A DNA stretch of 33,073 nucleotides from Pseudomonadota bacterium (GTDB lineage: Bacteria; Pseudomonadota; Alphaproteobacteria; Rhodospirillales; Magnetospirillaceae). Under the pieces are notes generated by a model, which saw only the letters and a program-made list of their open reading frames with translations, did no database searches and was not told the DNA's origin. Shown here piece after piece: positions 25,354 through 29,609 of the stretch. A program made the position numbers and the translations under genes. The first letter of the stretch is position 1, and each line of letters starts with the position of its first letter. The stretch spans positions 1 through 33,073 of the forward strand of contig JAFAAW010000043.1 in assembly GCA_023426365.1 (NCBI GenBank), in the 5' to 3' direction.

Positions 25354-25818
25354 GGTCGCTCCTTGGCTGGCGAGGGCAGTCAGTTCGAGGTTGGGGAAGT
25401 GGGTCAGGGCGCCGCCCACGATGCGGATCACGTCGCCCTGTTGGTCGTGGGTGAACACGGGGGAGAAGTAGCGGAACTCCTTCTTGGCGATGCCCTGCGA
25501 CGCGGTGGCGGTCCACTCGGCGCTGCCCCAGATGCCATTCGGCCCGACAACCAGGCTGTCCGGTTTGATCCATCCGGAGGCGGGCTTGACCGTGAGGTCA
25601 GGCCGCAACTGGTTCTGGTGTTCGTAGTCCACCGGCAGGTCGGCGCCGCGCTGGTAGGTCTTGGTGGCGGCGATGATCTGCGCCGCATGTTCTTTGTCCC
25701 GCACCGTGTACGGCCCTTTGCCGTCGCGGCCCCGGTGAGTGCCGAAGGGCAGCAGATGCACCAGCTTGGGTGGGCCGCTGGGCAGGGCAATCGAACAGGT
25801 GGCGAGAAGCTCAGTCAT
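24793..25818 (-). CDS. Mu-like prophage I protein, head maturation protease
   Basis: A 341-aa protein of the Mu I family. The N-terminal protease domain (~1-155) includes HLLPFGTHRGRDGKGPY, LPVDYEHQN (putative catalytic His in 'DYEHQ') and SAEWTATASQGIAKKEFRYFSPVF; the C-terminal ~186 residues are the helical scaffold. In Mu, I cleaves the scaffold during head maturation. The gene overlaps the upstream Mor-like gene by 8 bases and is 6 bases from gpT. It contains a nested start for the scaffold (separate entry). Length is close to Mu I (about 360 aa). Confidence 0.92.
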   Translation of the reverse strand: MTELLATCSIALPSGPPKLVHLLPFGTHRGRDGKGPYTVRDKEHAAQIIAATKTYQRGADLPVDYEHQNQLRPDLTVKPASGWIKPDSLVVGPNGIWGSAEWTATASQGIAKKEFRYFSPVFTHDQQGDVIRIVGGALTHFPNLELTALASQGATMPGDTMTSAKALLGLDGADDATFLKCCGDLAKLTKAFVTRLGLPAETGASGLLEALTQKFPEKTATASQDLHVIAAIQAVASQANAYREQLSQAQVDKAVSAAMTAGKLSPAMEEWATALASQDPTSFAAFTAAMPPIFANLFKSDFAGRPFSPQTDDPTGLTAGQLAVCSQMGVSPEQYKSNLEG

Positions 25819-26446
25819 GGTCCCTCATGCAACGGAAATCATTTCCCTCGGATGCGTCGGACATCTTGTTCCCCGCATCAGCCCCGGCGGCCTCCCACTC
25901 CTCATCCGGGCACCACTTTGGCCCGGTCGGTTCGGCGGGCGGTGCATCAGGCAAATTGCCTGTTGCATGGCCCTTCGCGGAGGTCAGCGCCTCAACTAAG
26001 CAGTCAATAACAAATGTCGTGACGTCATTAACTTCTTGCGAAAGACGGTGATGCAACTGAATTGCGCTTTCGTATTTCTTCCCATACGGAATATCGAGGC
26101 GAAAATAAACACCCTCTTTCATTACTTTTTTGAGGCGCCACACTGAGCTGTCATCAATGCAATACGCCCTGGAGACCTTTGAAACTGGAATTCCCTTGCG
26201 CAGGGCGTCGATACATCCGATGTATGTCAACAATCTTCCAACAGACGGAAGATCAACTTCCCCGTATCCGACTTCCTTGGCGAACTCGCGCGCCTTGGCT
26301 TCGCCAAGAATTGAGACAAGCCATTCCGTTTTGTGTGCGTTTTCTTCCTTGGGGATGTATTTCCTGGCTCCACCAAACTTGACGCACAAACGGATGGCCT
26401 TTGCCACTCCGCCCATCGCAATAAGTTCTTCAAGAGATAGAACCAT
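25811..26446 (-). CDS. Mor/C-family-like transcription regulator
   Basis: A 211-aa protein from ATG 26446. Residues ~10-110 resemble the Mor domain: two 'GG..(Y/L)IP' type elements (KFGGARKYIPKEE and GYGEVDLPSV) followed by a homeodomain-like helix-turn-helix (LRKGIPVSKVSRAYCIDDSSVWRLKKVM). In Mu, Mor switches on the middle promoter and C the late promoters. A polar C-terminal ~60 residues follow. The gene body is clearly AT-richer than its neighbours (most plainly 25990-26450), with codons such as ATA and AAA that are rare around it, suggesting separate origin. Its 3' end overlaps the start of gene I by 8 bases, so it probably activates the operon it leads. Confidence 0.65.
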   Translation of the reverse strand: MVLSLEELIAMGGVAKAIRLCVKFGGARKYIPKEENAHKTEWLVSILGEAKAREFAKEVGYGEVDLPSVGRLLTYIGCIDALRKGIPVSKVSRAYCIDDSSVWRLKKVMKEGVYFRLDIPYGKKYESAIQLHHRLSQEVNDVTTFVIDCLVEALTSAKGHATGNLPDAPPAEPTGPKWCPDEEWEAAGADAGNKMSDASEGNDFRCMRDHD

Positions 26447-26479
26447 TTTCTTGTTTTCTCTGCCGTCACTCCCGTGTAG

Positions 26480-26523
26480 AAAAAAGCAAGCCTCGCATTT
26501 GCATAATGCTCGTAACTGCGAGG
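26480..26523 (-). terminator. Terminator or attenuator upstream of the Mor-like gene
   Basis: On the minus strand CCTCGCA (26523-26517) pairs with TGCGAGG (26497-26491) around a 19-base loop that contains the palindrome GCATTATGC; CTTGC and six T (26485-26480) follow. It lies 34 bases upstream of the Mor-like start. It could stop transcripts entering from the early side, or control the regulator. Confidence 0.5.
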
Positions 26524-26636
26524 GGTAGCCTTGGCGTCTAATTTATGGCAGCGTTCGTTTTTGTGGGTTCATGGTTCCTTGGTCGGGTCTGGTTGCTTCT
26601 GCATCCCGGCCCGATTACTTTTCAGGAGCCGCCGCA

Positions 26637-27157
26637 GGGTGGGGGATGCGAGGTCAGGCGGCGACCGCAGAGCACCCCCACCCCTCGATTACCCCGTAAG
26701 AGCGATTGAGAGCGCCTAAGAGCCGGGTTGGCGTCATATGGACCACCGGAGGGCCGTCATAGCCCCTTCGGCCCGCCTACGGCCTTCTGGTGAGCTTGCG
26801 CAGGCGGATGGGCTTGACGCGCATTAGGTGAGGTTCGCGCTTGACGCGGTGCCTCCCGCGCGCTTAGGGTTGACTTACCGGGCGTGACAACCCGATAAGG
26901 CGGCTGCACCACCGTGACGGTGCACAATCCGCCTACCGCAGAAGATCAAGAACCCCAACTGGGGTGCGAGCATGCGCGCGTGGGCGTCGGCGGGCTTCGG
27001 TCGGCCGGGAGGCGGTGGCATATGTCCAGGGTCGTTCCCTGACAACGTGGGTAGGGTACGCCCGGGCCCCGATGTAATATCGGCCTAAAAGCCATCGCGC
27101 CGTTCCTTAGCGGTTGTCAACTCCCGGCCCACGCCCTCAGGGGCATCGCCTTGACAA
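26637..27157 (+). ncRNA. Candidate structured RNA or leader with serial hairpins
   Basis: Inverted repeats in order: GGGTGGGGG 26637-26645 with 26675-26683 (9 bp); CACCGGAGGGCCG 26743-26755 with ~26781-26793 (11/13); GGGTTG 26867-26872 with 26888-26893; GGCGG plus TGCACC 26899-26910 with 26919-26933; ACCCC 26952-26956 with 26961-26965; a 5-bp CAGGG stem extended by TGT/ACA at 27023-27044; CCGAT 27069-27073 with 27079-27083; TTGTCAA 27114-27120 with TTGACAA 27151-27157. The last ends seven bases before the ribosome binding site of the 136-aa gene. High GC makes chance hairpins common, so this is a candidate only; strand is assumed from the downstream gene. Confidence 0.35.
26870..26899 (+). 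promoter_or_regulatory. Candidate promoter for the plus-strand block
   Basis: TTGACT (26870-26875) and GATAAG (26894-26899) are separated by 18 bases. They match sigma-70 boxes at 5/6 and 4/6. Transcription would start near 26906 and give a ~270-base leader before the 136-aa gene. The GCTTGACGCG repeats just upstream could be operator sites. Confidence 0.35.
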
Positions 27158-27176
27158 GCGACTAAGGAGCCTGACC

Positions 27177-27587
27177 ATGCTGAACTTCACCGACGCCAAT
27201 GCCGCCGACAACCTGTTCGGCGCCGCCGACGTGCTGGCCCTCGTCACCGATCTTCTCGCCCAATGCCCCCAAGACCTTGCACTGTCCATCGACGGCAGGG
27301 CCGGGTTGGGCGCCCTGCTGTCCGGCCTTGAGCGCACCACCCGCGCTGGCGCCAATCAGCTCGTCGCGCTCCAGGCCCAGGACCGCACCCTTGCCCAGGA
27401 GGAGTACCAGCGCGGATTCGGGAATGGCGTTGCCGAGGGGCGGCGCCAGGGTGGCGAGGGCTCCGAGCTGCTGGAGCGCATGGCCTCGATCCTGGCTGAG
27501 GCGCGGCCCGCGAGCGGAGGCCCGGTGCCCAAGCTGACCGAGGCCGCGCCGGAAGTGCCGGAACAACGGGGGCGGGCGCAAGCCTAG
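27177..27587 (+). CDS. Hypothetical element protein, 136 aa
   Basis: ATG 27177 is chosen because AAGGAG (27164-27169) lies seven bases upstream; an earlier TTG in frame has none. The protein is helical, acidic-to-neutral, with a likely coiled coil at ~60-115 (LERTTRAGANQLVALQAQDRTLAQEEYQRGFGNGVAEGRRQGGEGSELLERMASILAEA) and a Pro/Glu-rich tail. I do not recognise a domain. It is followed by a strong terminator, so it is its own unit, preceded by the hairpin-rich leader. It may be a regulatory or interfering protein of the element; that is only suggested by position. Confidence 0.75.
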   Translation: MLNFTDANAADNLFGAADVLALVTDLLAQCPQDLALSIDGRAGLGALLSGLERTTRAGANQLVALQAQDRTLAQEEYQRGFGNGVAEGRRQGGEGSELLERMASILAEARPASGGPVPKLTEAAPEVPEQRGRAQA

Positions 27588-27599
27588 CACCAACCGAAA

Positions 27600-27625
27600 G
27601 GCGGGCTTCGGCCCGCCCTTTTTTT
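27600..27625 (+). terminator. Intrinsic terminator after the 136-aa gene
   Basis: GGCGGGC (27600-27606) pairs with GCCCGCC (27611-27617) around a TTCG tetraloop, followed by C and seven T. It lies 12 bases after the stop. A textbook terminator. Confidence 0.92.
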
Positions 27626-27651
27626 GCCTGTATGACCATGGGGGAATAACT

Positions 27652-28263
27652 ATGGCAGGGGACAGCCAAGGATTGGACCTTAGCGTTACGGTGCCTGCTT
27701 CCGAATGGGGCATGCTCAAGCGCCGGGTGGCCTACCTGGAGGCCGTATTGGTCCAGGTCATGCGCGAGGGCGCCGCCATAAAGGAATGGTTCTCGGCGGC
27801 GGAGCTGGCGGCGCTGCGCCTGCCAGACATGCCCACCGCCAAGAATGCCGTCACGCGGCTTGCCCGTGAGGCTGGATGGATGATGCGCGAGGTGGAGTGC
27901 CAGGGCGGCGCCCGCCACGTCTACCACTTCTCCAGCCTGCCCAGGCGGGCATTCCAAGAGCTGCTGGACAGGGTGTTGCAGCACCCGCCCGAAGGCTCCG
28001 AGCTGGTGGGGAACGAGGTTGACCAGGTGCACCAGGTCACACCCCGGCGCCGACGTTCCAAGGCGGTCTCGCCGCCGATCTGCGCGACGAACGCCGCGCC
28101 CGCCTGGGTGCTGCCCCTCATGCGGATCATCCGCGCCGAGGGCGCCAACGTCTCCCAGGCGCTGGACGATCTGCCCGCCCTTCTGCCCGAAGGCATCGCG
28201 GCGCCGACCAGAGAAGAGGCCGTCGAGGTGCTGACGCGGCTGGGGCTGCTCAAGGTGTCGTGA
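27652..28263 (+). CDS. Mu-type HTH DNA-binding protein (repressor-like, or transposase N-terminal domain)
   Basis: A 203-aa protein; GGGGGA lies 7 bases before ATG 27652. Residues ~45-97 (EWFSAAELAALRLPDMPTAKNAVTRLAREAGWMMREVECQGGARHVYHFSSLP) match the Mu-type winged helix shared by MuA transposase and the Mu c repressor, including the final 'Y.FSSLP'. A basic linker (PRRRRSK, ~131-137) and a helical C-terminus follow. There is no DDE domain. Size (Mu c is about 196 aa) and direction toward attL fit a c-like repressor better than a truncated transposase. It could bind the sites at 28577-28770 or the ends and respond to a helper Mu-like phage. Confidence 0.75.
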   Translation: MAGDSQGLDLSVTVPASEWGMLKRRVAYLEAVLVQVMREGAAIKEWFSAAELAALRLPDMPTAKNAVTRLAREAGWMMREVECQGGARHVYHFSSLPRRAFQELLDRVLQHPPEGSELVGNEVDQVHQVTPRRRRSKAVSPPICATNAAPAWVLPLMRIIRAEGANVSQALDDLPALLPEGIAAPTREEAVEVLTRLGLLKVS

Positions 28264-28283
28264 CTTGAGGAAGGCGCGCCGGG

Positions 28284-28553
28284 GTGGTACTCTTGCGCGT
28301 CTTCCACTCCTTGACAGCGTGCGCCGTGGCACAGGAACAGGTAAACCCCTACGATCTGTTTGCCGTTCCGTCGAAGTCGCCGTATGCCTGGAATGAGCCC
28401 CTGTTGCGGGCTGTGGTTGGATACGCCGCTAGGCCGGTCATCACAATGGACCGGGCCTATGAACTCTTGGTGGACGAGTTCGGAGAGGTCGCGCCGCCGC
28501 GCACCACTCTCTCGCGGATGATGAAGCGATACCGCGACCGCCACTTCCGTTAA
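28284..28553 (+). CDS. Hypothetical small protein, 89 aa
   Basis: Starts with GTG at 28284, supported by AGGAAGG (28268-28274), and follows the Mu-HTH gene by 20 bases, so it is probably co-transcribed. The C-terminal half (RPVITMDRAYELLVDEFGEVAPPRTTLSRMMKRYRDRHFR) has the look of a helix-turn-helix ending in a basic recognition helix. I do not recognise a family. It is the last gene before the attL-like end. Confidence 0.6.
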   Translation: MVLLRVFHSLTACAVAQEQVNPYDLFAVPSKSPYAWNEPLLRAVVGYAARPVITMDRAYELLVDEFGEVAPPRTTLSRMMKRYRDRHFR

Positions 28554-28576
28554 ACGCCCTCAGAAACGTCCCGCTT

Positions 28577-28770
28577 GACCAAGAGCGTATGGGCGTATAT
28601 GTATTGGTTCCGTTTGCAACAAACGTTAGGGATATTGCGACCAAGTTAACAAATGGTAAAGCCGGTCTCCTGTGGGCAAGAACCCCAGGAAGTTCAAGGC
28701 TTCCATGGAACTTGGACGTGATTCAGGAACTTGGTCGCGAATGCCAAAGTTCCGCCGCCGAACTTGGTCA
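28577..28770. promoter_or_regulatory. Cluster of GGAACTTGGTCG-like sites (operator or enhancer candidate)
   Basis: Copies: GACCAAG 28577-28583 (reverse), GACCAAGTT 28639-28647 (reverse), GGAACTTGGACG 28707-28718, GGAACTTGGTCG 28726-28737, CAAAGTTCC 28744-28752 (reverse, imperfect) and AACTTGGTCA 28761-28770. Six related sites in 194 bases, in both orientations, lie between the plus-strand genes and attL. In Mu, clustered sites of a different sequence serve as repressor operator and transposition enhancer, bound by the Mu-type HTH. Confidence 0.55.
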
Positions 28771-28880
28771 CAACTCGGCGGCTATTGCCGGTGCCGCCGC
28801 GCCGACTTCCCACACCGAACGCCAAGGAAAGAGCGGCCTGAGAGCCGCTTGAGAACAGGCACGCGCTCGCGCTGGCGTGG

Positions 28881-28895
28881 CTCCAACACCATGTG
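28881..28895 (-). repeat. End-binding site L3
   Basis: On the minus strand CACATGGTGTTGGAG, 13/15 identical to R1, starting 183 bp from the terminus and 40 bp from L2. Confidence 0.72.
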
Positions 28896-28920
28896 TCGAA
28901 AACCGACACGGAGGCCGTTC

Positions 28921-28935
28921 CTCCAAAACCAAAGG
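28921..28935 (-). repeat. End-binding site L2
   Basis: On the minus strand CCTTTGGTTTTGGAG, 13/15 identical to R1 (the last 12 bases are identical), starting 143 bp from the terminus. The wide L1-L2 gap resembles Mu attL. Confidence 0.72.
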
Positions 28936-28967
28936 CCGCCCGGAGCTTGCGTGCCCGGACGGCCTTT
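28931..28967. terminator. Bidirectional terminator-like hairpin
   Basis: AAAGGCCG (28931-28938) pairs with CGGCCTTT (28960-28967), continued by CCGG/CCGG after one mismatch, 11-base loop. It would end the plus-strand operon; on the minus strand the T-rich L2 sequence follows the stem. Confidence 0.55.
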
Positions 28968-29052
28968 GCTATCCCTTGGAGGCGGCAGGATGCCTCGATT
29001 TCGTGGGTCCCATCCCACCAAGTCCCACCTCATCCAGCCTTATCCCGTTTCC

Positions 29053-29067
29053 CTCCAGAACTAAGTG
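29053..29067 (-). repeat. End-binding site L1
   Basis: On the minus strand CACTTAGTTCTGGAG, starting exactly 11 bp from the terminal TG (29077-29076), the same offset as R1 at the other end; 13/15 identical to R1. Confidence 0.82.
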
Positions 29068-29077
29068 TCATCTCACA

Positions 29078-29082
29078 CCGGG
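29078..29082. repeat. Target-site duplication, right copy
   Basis: CCGGG, identical to 21034-21038. It abuts the TGA stop codon (29085-29083) of the neighbouring minus-strand gene. Confidence 0.9.
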
Positions 29083-29448
29083 TCAGGCCGGCAGGCCGTC
29101 GCCGGCCTCGATGCGGCTTTCGTGCACCCAATCGGCCAGTTGCGCCGTGCTGTAGCCCCGCGGGTCGCCCAGCGGGCCGCTCCACAGCGCCTCCAGCGCC
29201 TCGCCCGCGGTCATGAACACCGCGTCGCGGAACACCGCCGAATGGCGGCGGGCCGACCGTTCCACATGGTCGATGATGGGCAGGAAGCGGTCGTCCACCA
29301 CCACGGCGTCCACCGCCAGCCCTTCGCGCCCGCCGAGCTCTTCCAGCCGCGCCACCCGTTCCAGCGTGGCCGCCGACCCGGCGGAAAAGCGGCGCAGGCA
29401 TTCCCAGGTCACCGAGTGATCCGTGCAGACGACGATGTTGTGGGGCAT
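29083..29448 (-). CDS. Hypothetical protein, 121 aa, element inserted at its stop codon
   Basis: Start taken at ATG 29448 (MPHNIVVCTDHSVTWECLRRF...), with GGATCG upstream; the frame is open further 5' but that part overlaps the degP terminator. The sequence looks like a small alpha/beta protein: an opening strand IVVCTD, LAVDAVVVDDRFLPIIDHVERSARRHSAVFRDAVFM in the middle and a helical end. I do not recognise a family. It lies between degP and serB. The element inserted 5 bp after its stop codon, so the protein is intact but its normal downstream region has moved 8 kb away. Confidence 0.7.
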   Translation of the reverse strand: MPHNIVVCTDHSVTWECLRRFSAGSAATLERVARLEELGGREGLAVDAVVVDDRFLPIIDHVERSARRHSAVFRDAVFMTAGEALEALWSGPLGDPRGYSTAQLADWVHESRIEAGDGLPA

Positions 29449-29562
29449 GGCGGACGATCCCGGCTGAAAACCTTTCATCGGCAAGTGTGCCCGGATCGGG
29501 CGCGGCCGGCAAACGGCGGCCTGCGATGCTTTGTGACGGGCTGTGGCGGTTTCCCAAACGAA

Positions 29563-29586
29563 AGAAGGGGGCTTGCGCCCCCTTCT
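29563..29586 (-). terminator. Intrinsic terminator after degP
   Basis: On the minus strand a 10-bp stem (AGAAGGGGGC 29586-29577 with 29572-29563) with GCAA loop is followed by TTCGTTT. It lies 24 bases after the degP stop. Confidence 0.82.
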
Positions 29587-29609
29587 CATGCTTAGGTCGG
29601 GAAACCGGC

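Larger units (their letters stand above)
26447..27176. other. Non-coding spacer between the two gene blocks (730 bases)
   Basis: The longest gene-free stretch of the element separates the minus-strand morphogenesis genes from the plus-strand block. No convincing gene is seen on either strand. It holds the attenuator above, direct repeats of GCTTGACGCG (26812-26821 and 26839-26848), a candidate promoter (26870-26899) and a series of hairpins. In Mu the equivalent region would contain the early replication genes, which are absent. Confidence 0.7.
21039..29077 (-). mobile_element. Non-autonomous (mini) Mu-like transposable phage element, 8,039 bp
   Basis: Both termini read 5'-TG inward, are flanked by the same 5-bp CCGGG, and carry a matching 15-bp block (13/15 identical) exactly 11 bp inside (21049-21063 and 29053-29067 reversed). 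Two further copies lie inside each end, as in Mu L1-L3 and R1-R3. The left window end corresponds to Mu attR, since the late genes run toward it on the minus strand; the right end corresponds to attL. The cargo is a small subset of a Mu-like genome: Mor-like regulator, I/Z, T, FluMu-type protein, tail chaperone pair, tape measure, and on the other strand a Mu-HTH protein and two small proteins. No DDE transposase, MuB, terminase, portal, sheath or baseplate genes are present, so it cannot move or form particles alone. Confidence 0.93.
28554..29082. other. Gene-free attL-side region (529 bases)
   Basis: No supportable gene. The open frames here lack ribosome binding sites and have low-complexity, Arg/Pro-rich translations. 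The stretch holds the site cluster, L3, L2, a bidirectional hairpin, L1, the terminus at 29077 and the right target duplication. Confidence 0.65.

Noticed and set aside
26531..26719. A 62-codon plus-strand frame in the non-coding spacer
   Set aside because: No ribosome binding site and it runs through an inverted repeat; codon use does not look coding.
28577..28935. A CRISPR array or phage tandem repeats
   Set aside because: Repeats are short, degenerate, of two families, in both orientations and unevenly spaced; no cas genes.
28589..29064. Open frames of 87 and 130 codons near the attL end
   Set aside because: No ribosome binding site, Arg/Pro-rich translations, and the DNA is better explained by binding sites and a hairpin.
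21039..29077. A complete, inducible Mu-like prophage
   Set aside because: No transposase catalytic domain, MuB, terminase, portal, sheath, tube, baseplate or lysis gene is present in 8 kb.
21039..29077. Integrase-type genomic island at a tRNA
   Set aside because: No tRNA or integrase is seen; the 5-bp duplication and TG/CA ends point to transposition.
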